From Poriferisulfidus sp963668445 (GTDB lineage: Bacteria > Pseudomonadota > Gammaproteobacteria > Poriferisulfidales > Poriferisulfidaceae): 64,000 nt of DNA. The position numbers were made by a program, and so were the translations under genes. Shown here piece after piece: positions 37,068 to 45,520 of the stretch. The notes beneath the pieces were generated by a model, which did not search any database, was not told the DNA's origin, and worked only from the letters and a program-made list of their open reading frames with translations. The DNA lies in assembly GCA_963668445.1 (NCBI GenBank), contig OY764335.1, positions 1,364,001 through 1,428,000 of the forward strand, in the 5' to 3' direction. The number at the start of each line of letters is the position of its first letter. Positions within the stretch are counted from its first letter, which is position 1.

Positions 37068-37385
37068 ATGTCCAATGATATCGTGTCCCGGTCCGGCGCC
37101 GTCGTCGGCCAATGGGACGGCCAAGATGTCCGAACCTTGCAGCAGGAGTTGGCCCGCATCAAGCGGGAAGCCGCAGGCGACCGGGTGGAGCCGTCGGGCG
37201 TGCCGCACCGGGACCAGTTTCCGGAAGACCTGAAGAATTTCACGGCCTACATCCTGTGGGCTTGCGATGCGAACGGCACGTGCCTAGTGGGCTCCGGCGC
37301 CAACCGCACCGAGACCGTCGACTCCATCCGCGAGTTCTATGCCAACGATGTCGCCAAGGATGCGCTTGCGCGGCACGATTCGTAG
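37068..37385 (+). CDS. Hypothetical protein
   Basis: 105 residues beginning MSNDIVSRSGAVVGQWDG; not recognised. The middle has NFTAYILWACDANGTC, a buried beta-like segment with two cysteines. The C-terminus is charged. GCGGAGG lies about 6 bases before the ATG, a good ribosome-binding site, which favours a real gene. It is divergent from chrA and convergent with the next hypothetical gene. Confidence 0.6.
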   Translation: MSNDIVSRSGAVVGQWDGQDVRTLQQELARIKREAAGDRVEPSGVPHRDQFPEDLKNFTAYILWACDANGTCLVGSGANRTETVDSIREFYANDVAKDALARHDS

Positions 37386-37391
37386 CGCAGG

Positions 37392-37733
37392 CTAGTTGAT
37401 TCGGCTGGATGAATCGGCCAGAGAGCTCGCCGGTGGCGCCTGCCGGTCGATCTTGATCTCCAGCCCCTCGGACAGCGGCAGCGAGCCTTCCCGGATCAGG
37501 GGCAGCATCTGCTCGCCGACCTGCAGCACGATCAGCATGCCTTGGCGGTTCGGGTCGGCAGCGTCCAGCGCCGCGCTCTGCGTCCGCAGCCGTTCCAGAT
37601 AGGCCTCAAAATCCGCAGCCTGCCGGGCCTTCCCCAGTTCTTGGAACTCTTCGACGAACGACAGGCGCAAACTGAATCCGCCGCCATCTTCGGACGACTC
37701 GGTGCTGATGCGAATGGGGCCTTCGATGATCAT
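37392..37733 (-). CDS. Hypothetical protein
   Basis: 113 residues, not recognised. IIEGPIRISTES and GGFSLRLSFVEEF look like paired beta strands, followed by a helical part (LERLRTQSAALDAAD) and MLIVLQVGEQMLPLIREG. No signal peptide or membrane segment is evident. It is convergent with the gene at 37068, with 6 bases between stops. Confidence 0.55.
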   Translation of the reverse strand: MIIEGPIRISTESSEDGGGFSLRLSFVEEFQELGKARQAADFEAYLERLRTQSAALDAADPNRQGMLIVLQVGEQMLPLIREGSLPLSEGLEIKIDRQAPPASSLADSSSRIN

Positions 37734-37833
37734 CGGGACGGAACGCTCCGGCGCAACCCCATTGTACTGGCGATGGGGAAACCCTGCGGCGGCGCAGCCG
37801 GAGTGCGCCGCCTACGGCGGCGGGCCCACAGGG

Positions 37834-37839
37834 TACACT
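37834..37839 (+). promoter_or_regulatory. -10-like box giving a leaderless cca transcript
   Basis: TACACT ends 7 bases before the cca ATG at 37847; no ribosome-binding site lies between. Confidence 0.3.
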
Positions 37840-37846
37840 GGGCGCC

Positions 37847-38941
37847 ATGCGCATCTATCTGGTAGGCGGCGCGGTTCGCGATCGGTTGCTGGGGCGGGAA
37901 GCCTCGGAACGCGACTGGGTGGTGGTCGGCGCGCGCCCGGACGACCTGATCCGACTCGGCTACCGCCCCGTCGGGAGCGACTTCCCCGTGTTCCTGCATC
38001 CGGAAACCCACGAGGAGTACGCGCTGGCGCGCACCGAACGCAAGATCGGCCAAGGCTACCACGGCTTCACGTTCCACGCGGAGCCGGACGTGACTCTGGA
38101 AGAGGATCTGCGCCGGCGGGATCTGACCGTCAACGCCATCGCGCAAGACGATTCCGGCGACCTGATCGATCCGTTCGGCGGGCAGCGCGACCTGAACGAT
38201 CGGTTGCTGCGGCATGTCTCGCCGGCCTTCAACGAAGATCCGTTGCGGGTGCTGCGGGTCGCCCGCTTCGCGGCGCGCTTCGCGCCGCTGGGCTTCCGGG
38301 TCGCGGACGAGACGCTGCAGCGCATGGCCGACATGGCGCACGGCGGCGAAGTCGCGGCGCTGACGCCCGAACGGGTGTTCCAAGAACTGCGGCGGGCCCT
38401 CATGGAGCCTGCGCCGGAGCAGTTCGTGCGTATTCTGGCCGCCTGCGATGCCTGGCCTGCGATCTTTCCGCTGCTGCAGGATTTCGAGGCCGTCGCGCAA
38501 GTGTTGCGCCAAGCCTCCAACGACGAACTTCCGGAAGCTGCCCGCTTCGCCTGCATGGCGCTGCATGCGGAATCGGTTCGCGACTTGTGCCAAGCGCTGC
38601 GGGTGCCGCGCGCCTTCCGCGAAGCCGGCGAACTGCTGCACCGGAACATCGATGCGTGGCGGCAATGGGACGGCCAGGATTCTTCAGCCGCGCTGGATCT
38701 CATCCAATTCGCGGACGGCGTGCGGAGGCCGCAACGGTTCGAATCCTTCTGCGCCGCCGCGCAAACGGCGGACGCGGCAGACGGTCGGGATGCCGCCCAC
38801 CATGCGAAGCGTCTGCAAGCGGCCCATGCCGCCGTTCTGAGTTGCGACGAGAGCGCGATCGCCAAGCGAGGGAGCGGCCGCTCCATTCAGAAGCGGATCC
38901 GCCAAGCGCGGCTGGAAGCAGTTCGCAAAGCTTTGGAATGA
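37847..38941 (+). CDS. cca: CCA-adding tRNA nucleotidyltransferase
   Basis: 364 residues of the class II nucleotidyltransferase family. YLVGGAVRDRLLGR opens the active site, ERDWVVVG carries the catalytic acidic residue, and EEDLRRRDLTVNAIA and NEDPLRVLRVARFAAR are diagnostic. It is shorter than E. coli Cca (about 412) and shows no clear HD phosphohydrolase motif. It builds or repairs the CCA end of tRNAs. uppP and folB follow, as in gammaproteobacteria, but separated by a methyltransferase islet. Confidence 0.94.
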   Translation: MRIYLVGGAVRDRLLGREASERDWVVVGARPDDLIRLGYRPVGSDFPVFLHPETHEEYALARTERKIGQGYHGFTFHAEPDVTLEEDLRRRDLTVNAIAQDDSGDLIDPFGGQRDLNDRLLRHVSPAFNEDPLRVLRVARFAARFAPLGFRVADETLQRMADMAHGGEVAALTPERVFQELRRALMEPAPEQFVRILAACDAWPAIFPLLQDFEAVAQVLRQASNDELPEAARFACMALHAESVRDLCQALRVPRAFREAGELLHRNIDAWRQWDGQDSSAALDLIQFADGVRRPQRFESFCAAAQTADAADGRDAAHHAKRLQAAHAAVLSCDESAIAKRGSGRSIQKRIRQARLEAVRKALE

Positions 38942-38974
38942 AATGCAGCGATGCTGCTAGAACAAAGCGGGCGT

Positions 38975-40366
38975 CTATGCGGCATATCCGGTTTCCGGCA
39001 GCGAAGCATCCGAAACCCTCTCCCAACAATACACGCACTTGCGCAGTTCCCGCCGGCCGAATCGGCCCATCTGCTGGCTAGCATTGCCCTTGCCTCGCGG
39101 CAGGACTTCAATGCGCTCGCATCGGAACCCCGAACTTTCCGCGTAGTCCGCGAAGATCAGGTCGACCGGAATCTCCTCTCCGTGGTACTGCACATTGTCA
39201 TTCACTATCATGACGCGACCGCCCGGCCTTACGATCCGGCCCAACTCCGCCACTACGACGGCCATCTCGCGAAAGTATCCTTCCAACAACCGAAGGATGT
39301 GCGGATTCCCCAACTCTACTCGCCTTTCGCGCAGGATGGCCAGTACCTCCCGCAGAACTTTTTGACGAGCGTACATGCGCTCAGCATGCTGCATCGTCGG
39401 ATTGCTTCCATAGCGGTCTCGCAACCATGCATCCTTGGATTTGTTTTCGACGGTGGCCGAAATCATGGCTTGCCAGAGTTTGGAGAATGCCTCCCTCCCG
39501 TATCCGAGCCACGCCAGTTCCAATGCGTAGGTCCGCGTATAGTCGTACCGATTGGCATACGGGGGCGAAGTGACAATCATGTCGGCCGAAGCCGCATCAA
39601 GACCCCGCATCACCTCCAAACTGGAATCCATAACGAACCGTGGAAGAATGCCGCCGAAGGCTTCTTTAAGTGCGCCAAAATCCTCTATCATGTCTGAAAG
39701 TTTTTTCTCCAGCGCTTCGTCAAGGCCCGAGATCCTGCCCTTGTTCATGGAGGCTCTGAGACTGCGTCCCGAACGCTCATCCCATCGCAAGTATTGGCCA
39801 TCCTTGCGCGTATAACTGACCTCTTCAAGTACGCTCATACAGGCGGCATTGAGCATGGCGGAAATCTTTGCATCGTCGATTTGCGCAATGTAGCGTCTGG
39901 CCTTGCCGAGTTTCCGTTCGGTATCTTCCGAAAATGCCTTCTCCGTAATCGGGACATGCGGAAATGCGAAAGCCTTTTCCCCAACGCCGTTCGCAGCCCA
40001 CGCAATCGTCCGCGCCGCAAGGATTCCGACCGGGCTTATTTCGATCCCGCATGCCCGAATATTTCTCCCGGCTGCCACCAGCGGAGCCGTGCCGGAACCC
40101 GAGAACGGATCAAGCAAACTGTCCGCGCTACGCTCGTCCAGAAACCGCTCTACGAGGGCCTGCGAAAATCCCTCTTTGTATTTGAACCATCGCAATCCCG
40201 GCACTTCGCGATTGCCTTGATACGAGACTAGTTGGCGCGACAGTCGAGGCTCGACCTGCAACCTTGCCGAAAAACGTTCATGCAATTTTTTGCGATCGAG
40301 GATGCTTCCGCCGTTCGGCGACATTCTTGGCTCGGCGCACAGCTTTTCGGAGGGATTTATATACAT
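38975..40366 (-). CDS. Beta-class DNA methyltransferase
   Basis: 463 residues. SAM-binding motif I is LLDPFSGSGTAPLVAA near residue 85, and the catalytic motif is VTSPPYANRYDYTRTYAL. The TSPPY form is common in N4-cytosine and some N6-adenine methyltransferases. LVRPGGRVMIVNDN is near the C-terminus. Base composition is lower in GC than in cca and uppP on either side, fitting an inserted islet. The gene at 40403 upstream is probably its partner. Confidence 0.85.
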   Translation of the reverse strand: MYINPSEKLCAEPRMSPNGGSILDRKKLHERFSARLQVEPRLSRQLVSYQGNREVPGLRWFKYKEGFSQALVERFLDERSADSLLDPFSGSGTAPLVAAGRNIRACGIEISPVGILAARTIAWAANGVGEKAFAFPHVPITEKAFSEDTERKLGKARRYIAQIDDAKISAMLNAACMSVLEEVSYTRKDGQYLRWDERSGRSLRASMNKGRISGLDEALEKKLSDMIEDFGALKEAFGGILPRFVMDSSLEVMRGLDAASADMIVTSPPYANRYDYTRTYALELAWLGYGREAFSKLWQAMISATVENKSKDAWLRDRYGSNPTMQHAERMYARQKVLREVLAILRERRVELGNPHILRLLEGYFREMAVVVAELGRIVRPGGRVMIVNDNVQYHGEEIPVDLIFADYAESSGFRCERIEVLPRGKGNASQQMGRFGRRELRKCVYCWERVSDASLPETGYAA

Positions 40367-40402
40367 TAGCGCCGAAAGTACTGTATATGGGAATCATATA
40401 GA

Positions 40403-41260
40403 TTAATCGACAACCTTATTGATTCTAGTTTTTTCATGCAGTGGCGCGTTCGGATTGCCGCGTATGTGAGTATCTATCCAAATAAGTCGGTGAACCCCCT
40501 CGCTTGGATACCACTGCCAACGGCAATGACCCATGACCCACCAGCGCTTGTCTCGTAATATTTTCCCTTTCCCGTCGGATTCGTATCTTACTTTTCTCCA
40601 CCGCACAAGATTGACTTCGGTTTGGCTTTCGGACGAACTTTTGCCAATTCGCCTCCTATCTGGCCGGGGTAATGCCTTGACTTTTTTGACATCAGCAAGT
40701 TTCTGGTTCAGAAAGCATGTCATCTTGGCGGCGAGAATGAACCACGGGTCGCCTTTTGGAGCAGAGGTTTGAATCAATCCGTATTCACGTCCATTACTTG
40801 TTTTAAAGTAAAAGGGAAGCCTTGGTATGTCCTTCTTATCAACATGATGGATTATTTCGACCGAGTTGGGTTTGATTATCATTGCCATAGGCAAAACTGA
40901 AGATGTGCCGTCTTCCACATCTGCATAGAGTGCATCTATGTCCTTTCCTTTCTTGTCAGTTTTCCTAAACAAGTGAAATCCAATCCCGACATTTTTTGGC
41001 AATTCAACAGTCTTTCCTTTAGGGCTTTCAACGGGAATCGACATGGCTTCTTGGATTCTTTCCGCATCCCAATACCATGTTTCCATCTTCAGCAAGTCAG
41101 GGAAACCGGAGGAGGCCAATTCATGTTTTATCGCTTCCGCCTCGCCAGGGGAATGAGGAGAAAGACCGGACAAGAAAATCTGTGCCCATGAATCCAAGTC
41201 TGGGATATATTTTGTCAGAAAGAGGTCTGATGACATTGGCGGTCTAGGCTCCACGAGCAA
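40403..41260 (-). CDS. Uncharacterised protein paired with the DNA methyltransferase
   Basis: 285 residues, AT-rich coding. I do not recognise a catalytic domain. The C-terminal part (RRWWVMGHCRWQWYPSEG, IWIDTHIRGNPNAPL) resembles a conserved segment seen in mobile-element hypothetical proteins of varied bacteria. It is transcribed just ahead of the methyltransferase, so it may be a restriction or regulatory partner; that is inference only. Confidence 0.55.
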   Translation of the reverse strand: MLVEPRPPMSSDLFLTKYIPDLDSWAQIFLSGLSPHSPGEAEAIKHELASSGFPDLLKMETWYWDAERIQEAMSIPVESPKGKTVELPKNVGIGFHLFRKTDKKGKDIDALYADVEDGTSSVLPMAMIIKPNSVEIIHHVDKKDIPRLPFYFKTSNGREYGLIQTSAPKGDPWFILAAKMTCFLNQKLADVKKVKALPRPDRRRIGKSSSESQTEVNLVRWRKVRYESDGKGKILRDKRWWVMGHCRWQWYPSEGVHRLIWIDTHIRGNPNAPLHEKTRINKVVD

Positions 41261-41348
41261 TGCATTTTGTTAGGTCGTCTATATGGTACCTTTTGGCACT
41301 AAATGTATATATATCCCCTTTCAAAGCCGCCCGGCGGCAATGCCATCC

Positions 41349-42140
41349 TTACAAAGCAGCCAGCAGAACCGCGCCCAACGCGACCCGGTACAGCACGAAC
41401 GGCAGCATGCCGATCCGTTCGATCAAGCGCAGGAAGAAATGGATGCACAGCCACGCCGCAACGCCGGCAATGAGTGCCCCCGACAGCAGCACGCCCCACT
41501 CCGTCGACCGGCCCGAATGAAGCGCATGGCTTGCGGACAGCGCCCCGGCGGCGGCAATCGTCGGAATGGCCAGAAGAAATGCGATGCGGGCGGCCGCGGT
41601 GCGCCGCAGGCCGAGCGCCAATGCCGCCGTCATTACGATGCCGGCCCGGGACACGCCCGGCGCCAGCGCCAGGCACTGCGCCAATCCGATCCAGACCGCA
41701 TCGCTCCAGCGCACCTGCTCCAGTTCGCGAGTCCTAGTTCCGCGCCAATCCGCAAGCCCCAGAAGAATCCCGAACCCGAGCGTCGTCCATGCGATGAACT
41801 GCACGCTGCGAAGTTCCGTTTCGATGATGCCGAACAGCACCGCGCCTGCAATCAGAATCGGCGCCGTCGCCAGCGCCAGCCAGCCGGCCAGCCGGCGCGC
41901 CGCCAGCACTTCGGGCGTCCCCTGTCCGCCCGCGGCGTGCAGCATGTCCCCCAAGTCGCGCCGGAAATAGCCCAGCATCGCCAGCAGGGTTCCGACATGC
42001 ACTGCCACGTCGAATGCATGCCCCTGATCTTCCCAGCCCAGCAGGATCGGCACCAGAATCAGATGGGCGGAACTGGAGACTGGCAGGAACTCCGTCGCTC
42101 CCTGCAGCAGCGCCAGCGTCAGGACTTCGATCCAGTTCAT
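41349..42140 (-). CDS. uppP: Undecaprenyl-diphosphate phosphatase
   Basis: 263 residues, multi-pass. QGATEFLPVSSSAHL is the conserved N-terminal phosphatase motif, and LAPGVSRAGIVMTAALALG is the second. It recycles undecaprenyl pyrophosphate for peptidoglycan and LPS synthesis and confers bacitracin resistance. ATG 42140 overlaps the midA stop (TAATG). Confidence 0.95.
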   Translation of the reverse strand: MNWIEVLTLALLQGATEFLPVSSSAHLILVPILLGWEDQGHAFDVAVHVGTLLAMLGYFRRDLGDMLHAAGGQGTPEVLAARRLAGWLALATAPILIAGAVLFGIIETELRSVQFIAWTTLGFGILLGLADWRGTRTRELEQVRWSDAVWIGLAQCLALAPGVSRAGIVMTAALALGLRRTAAARIAFLLAIPTIAAAGALSASHALHSGRSTEWGVLLSGALIAGVAAWLCIHFFLRLIERIGMLPFVLYRVALGAVLLAAL

Positions 42141-43252
42141 TACAAGCGGTTCCGGTGGTCCGGGCACACTTCATGCGGCAGGTCGGCGGGGAAGTCCCGC
42201 CCGAGCGCAAGCACTCGAAACCGTTCGCCCATGCGGTCCGGATGCGTCAAGGTTTCGACTTCGCCGCGTTGCGCGAGCCGTCCGGCGGCGGTCTGCGATT
42301 GGTCCATGGCTTCCAGCAGCCCGTATTCCAGCAGAAAGCCCGCTTGGGTCGTGAACATCAGCGTCTCGAATCCGAAGTCGGCCGCCAGTTCGGCGACTGC
42401 CGTGAAATCCACATCCACGCTGATGTCCTGCTGCCCCGGCCGCTGCAGCGGGTCGGCATGCGCCCGGTGATTCGCATGGCAGCGCAAGGTGCCTTCCGTC
42501 CGTTGCGGGTGGTAGTACTCCCGGCGCGGGTAGCCGTAATCCGCAACCAGCACGAGGCCGCGACGCATGGCGCCGTCGAGTTCCGCAAGCCACGCGGCGT
42601 ACGCCTCGCGCCGCCATTCGGAGCGGTAGCCTTGCGGGGGCTTTCGGCCCAAGCCGGAGAAGACGTCATGAACTGCCGCACTCAGGTCTTCGGATTCCTG
42701 CAGCGTCCAATGCAGGTCGTCGCGTTCGCGGCGCACCGCGACCATGCGCTCGCGCACGCCTGAGTCTGCGACTTCGAAGCAGCGCGCCGGCAAGGCGTCC
42801 AGAAACTCGTTGGCCAGTACGACGCCTTCGAACGGCTTGGGCAAGGCTTCGGCCTGCCGCAGGCTTTGCGGCTGGCGGCGGCGCAGGCTGGCGGAACGCT
42901 CGATCGTCCAGTAGTCGGCAATCGGCCGGCGGGCGGCAGCCAGCACGCCGCGGGCCAGCGTCCCGGAGCCCGCGCCGTATTCGGCCACGGCATCGGCATC
43001 CAGCGCGTTCAGCGCGAAGTCGCAGAAGTGCGCCATGCAGCGCGCGAACAGGCCGCCGAGTTCCGGCGCCGTGACGAAATCGCCGTTCGCCCCGAACACC
43101 GGGGCCGCCCGTTCGTAGTAGCCGAGCCCGGGCGCATACAGCGCCTGCTCCATGTACCGGTCGAACCGCATCGGGCCGTCCCGGCGGACTTGCGCAGCCA
43201 TGCGCGCCTGCAAGCGATCCGCAACGGCGGCGGGTGGAAGCCCCGAAGTCAT
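42140..43252 (-). CDS. MidA/NDUFAF7-family SAM-dependent methyltransferase
   Basis: 370 residues. MRFDRYMEQALYAPGLGYY, GDFVTAPELGGLFARC and the SAM motif AEYGAGSGTLARGVL are diagnostic. The mitochondrial homologue methylates an arginine in complex I; the bacterial substrate is not established. It is coupled to uppP and divergent from the SDR gene, with overlapping promoters. Confidence 0.9.
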   Translation of the reverse strand: MTSGLPPAAVADRLQARMAAQVRRDGPMRFDRYMEQALYAPGLGYYERAAPVFGANGDFVTAPELGGLFARCMAHFCDFALNALDADAVAEYGAGSGTLARGVLAAARRPIADYWTIERSASLRRRQPQSLRQAEALPKPFEGVVLANEFLDALPARCFEVADSGVRERMVAVRRERDDLHWTLQESEDLSAAVHDVFSGLGRKPPQGYRSEWRREAYAAWLAELDGAMRRGLVLVADYGYPRREYYHPQRTEGTLRCHANHRAHADPLQRPGQQDISVDVDFTAVAELAADFGFETLMFTTQAGFLLEYGLLEAMDQSQTAAGRLAQRGEVETLTHPDRMGERFRVLALGRDFPADLPHEVCPDHRNRL

Positions 43253-43258
43253 GCGTCT

Positions 43259-43264
43259 ATTATG
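43259..43264 (-). promoter_or_regulatory. -10-like box giving a leaderless midA transcript
   Basis: CATAAT on the minus strand ends 6 bases before the ATG at 43252. On the opposite strand TATTAT (43258-43263) could serve the SDR gene, so the two promoters would overlap back to back. Confidence 0.35.
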
Positions 43265-43301
43265 TACAGTAGATAGCGCTGCTGCTGCCGGAACCCTGCC
43301 G

Positions 43302-44054
43302 ATGCCCTCCCGTACGCTTGACGGTCAAGTCGTCCTGATTACCGGCGCCGCCCGCCGTCTGGGAGCGCATACGGCGCGGGCGCTGCATGGGGCGGGCGCC
43401 AGGATCGCGCTGCATTGCCGCCATGCCGTCGCCGAAGCCCAGGAACTGGCGGAGGAGCTGCAGCGCCAGCGTCCCGATTCGGCGGTCGTCATCACCGCCG
43501 AACTCGGCGAAGCGCAAAGCGCGTTCTCGGTGGTCAGCGCCGCGTTGCGGCCGTTTGGGCGGCTGGATGCCCTGATCAACAATGCCGCGCTGTTCGAGCC
43601 CGGCGGCCATGCACCGGCCGACATCGAGCAATGGGAACGTCTGCATGCGGTCAATGTCCGGGCGCCATGGCTGCTAGCCGAAGCGGCCGCGCCGCACTTG
43701 CGCGAGACGCGCGGCTGCATCGTCAATCTTCTGGACATCTATGCGCTGCGGCCCTTGCGCGGCTATCCGGCGTACAGCACGACCCAAACGGCGCTGGCGG
43801 GCCTGACGCGGGCGCTGGCGCTGGAGTTCGCGCCCGAAGTGCGCGTCAACGGCATTGCGCCCGGGGCGATCCTGTGGCCGGATGAAGACGACGGCCGCGA
43901 CCGCCGGGCGATCCTTGACAGCACCGCGCTGAAGCGTCTCGGGCATCCGGACGACATTGCGGCGGCCGCGCTGTTTTTAGTGCGGGACGCCGGGTACTTA
44001 ACGGGGGAGGTCCTGACCGTTGACGGCGGGCGCTCGCTCGCCCCACGGCTCTGA
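43302..44054 (+). CDS. Pteridine-reductase-like short-chain dehydrogenase
   Basis: 250 residues. The NADPH motif ITGAARRLGAHTARAL with Arg fits the FolM/PTR1 branch, NNAALFEPG is the NNAG-type motif, and the C-terminal PGAILWPDEDD and LTGEVLTVDGG are family-typical. The catalytic Asp is in LLDIYA and the Tyr in PAYSTTQ. The expected YxxxK lysine is Gln (CAA codon), which would normally cripple catalysis. The flanking folK and folB genes fit a folate or tetrahydromonapterin role. It overlaps convergent folK by 57 bases. Confidence 0.85.
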   Translation: MPSRTLDGQVVLITGAARRLGAHTARALHGAGARIALHCRHAVAEAQELAEELQRQRPDSAVVITAELGEAQSAFSVVSAALRPFGRLDALINNAALFEPGGHAPADIEQWERLHAVNVRAPWLLAEAAAPHLRETRGCIVNLLDIYALRPLRGYPAYSTTQTALAGLTRALALEFAPEVRVNGIAPGAILWPDEDDGRDRRAILDSTALKRLGHPDDIAAAALFLVRDAGYLTGEVLTVDGGRSLAPRL

Positions 44055-44531
44055 CACGGGGCGAAGGATCGGGACGTTGTCGCGCTGCCACTGCTGCCAC
44101 AGTTCGGCAATGGTGGTGCCGAGCACCGGATGGCGGCATTCGCCGCCGATTTCCGCCAGCGGGCCGAGCACGAACTCCTGTTCGAGGATGTCGTCGTGCG
44201 GCAGCGACAGCATGTCGTCGCGGAGCACCCAGTCGTCGTACATCAGCACGTCCAGATCGATGGTGCGCGAGACGAAGCGGTCCGCGCCGCGCACCCGTTC
44301 CAGCATGTCTTCGATGCGGCGCAAGGCGCCGTTGACGGCGTGCGGCGTTTCCGCCGCCTCGAACGCCACGACCATGTTGTAGAAATCGTCGCCGACGAAG
44401 CCCTGCGCGGGGGATTCGTAGAGCAGCGAGCAGGTCAGCGGTCCGTATTTCGCATGCAAGCGGCTCAACGCCTCCGGGACATTGCGCTCGCGCTCGATGT
44501 TGCTGCCGATGCTGACGAAGACCCGCGCCAT
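43998..44531 (-). CDS. folK: 2-amino-4-hydroxy-6-hydroxymethyldihydropteridine pyrophosphokinase
   Basis: 177 residues. VFVSIGSNIERERNV starts the HPPK fold, DDFYNMVVAFE follows, and RTIDLDVLMYDD carries the Mg-binding aspartates. It transfers pyrophosphate from ATP to 6-hydroxymethyl-dihydropterin in folate synthesis. It starts directly after the folB stop, so the two are probably coupled. Confidence 0.94.
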   Translation of the reverse strand: MARVFVSIGSNIERERNVPEALSRLHAKYGPLTCSLLYESPAQGFVGDDFYNMVVAFEAAETPHAVNGALRRIEDMLERVRGADRFVSRTIDLDVLMYDDWVLRDDMLSLPHDDILEQEFVLGPLAEIGGECRHPVLGTTIAELWQQWQRDNVPILRPVSEPWGERAPAVNGQDLPR

Positions 44532-44882
44532 CTACTCTCCTCGTTCGACCACCACTCCGACTTCCCGCGCGATGCGCACGGCGTACGGCTTGGACACCCG
44601 CAGGCGCAGCCAGCCGACCTTGAACTCCTCGCGGATGACGTTCGCCAAAGCCTCGGCGAGCGATTCGACCAGCCGGTATTCGCTGGCTTCCACGAACTCC
44701 GCGACCCGCTGGCTGATGGCCTTGTAGTCGACGGAGTCTTCCAATGCGTCGCTGGCGGCGGCGCGGGCGGCGTCGGTGCGCAAATCGAGGTCCAGCACCA
44801 GATTCTGGCGAATCTGCCGCTCCCATTCGAAAACGCCGACAGTCGCCTTGACTTTCAGGCCGCGAATAAAAACCGTATCCAT
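44532..44882 (-). CDS. folB: Dihydroneopterin aldolase
   Basis: 116 residues. VFIRGLKVKATVGVFEWER is the typical opening, DYKAISQRVAEFVE follows, and the active-site region is LVESLAEALA. It makes 6-hydroxymethyl-dihydropterin, the substrate of the next enzyme, FolK. A strong AGGAGG lies a few bases upstream of the ATG. Confidence 0.95.
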   Translation of the reverse strand: MDTVFIRGLKVKATVGVFEWERQIRQNLVLDLDLRTDAARAAASDALEDSVDYKAISQRVAEFVEASEYRLVESLAEALANVIREEFKVGWLRLRVSKPYAVRIAREVGVVVERGE

Positions 44883-44987
44883 AGAACCTCCTCCCCTGTG
44901 CAGGCTGGATCATGCATTGCCGCCCTTATTCTAACAAGGCTCGATCCGTGCAGTACAATGGGCGGGTGCGGGCGGATTCTCCGCCGT

Positions 44988-45075
<88 letters not shown>

Positions 45076-45100
45076 TCCCGACCCTCAAGGCCACGACCCG

Positions 45101-45496
45101 TCAGCCGGCGTACGACTTTTCTTCGACGATTTCGGAGCCCAGTTCCCCGTTGATATGCTTCTTGAGTTCGGCGCGCCGGTCGTTGCGCGTGTAGACCGAA
45201 CGCGCCAGCGCGACGAATTCCTGATCGAACTTCTGCTGCGCCTCCATGAGGCGGATATGGTCTTCGATGTCCCACAGCTCTTCGTTGACTTCCTTGAGCT
45301 CCTTGCGGGCCGCGATCATCCAGACCTGGTCGACGTTGGCCGCCGAGCGGTTCCAGACCCGGGTCAGCAGGTCGAGTTCCGCCCGCACGTGGCGCAGCTT
45401 GCCCGCATCGTCGATGCGTTCGGCCTTGATTTCGAGAATGGTTATCTTGTCCAGCAGTTCGCCGGGCGAGACGGGGATGTAGATAAGATCGTCCAT
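45101..45496 (-). CDS. DUF6165-family protein
   Basis: 131 residues, mostly helical. IPVSPGELLDKITILEIKAERI and DDHIRLME-like helices match the family seen near LPS or capsule glycosyltransferase genes. No enzymatic motif is visible. It is the last gene of the three-gene minus-strand group with two glycosyltransferases, so a role in surface-polysaccharide synthesis is inferred. Confidence 0.75.
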   Translation of the reverse strand: MDDLIYIPVSPGELLDKITILEIKAERIDDAGKLRHVRAELDLLTRVWNRSAANVDQVWMIAARKELKEVNEELWDIEDHIRLMEAQQKFDQEFVALARSVYTRNDRRAELKKHINGELGSEIVEEKSYAG

Positions 45497-45520
45497 GGCG
45501 CGGATTCCTGTGCGTTGGGG

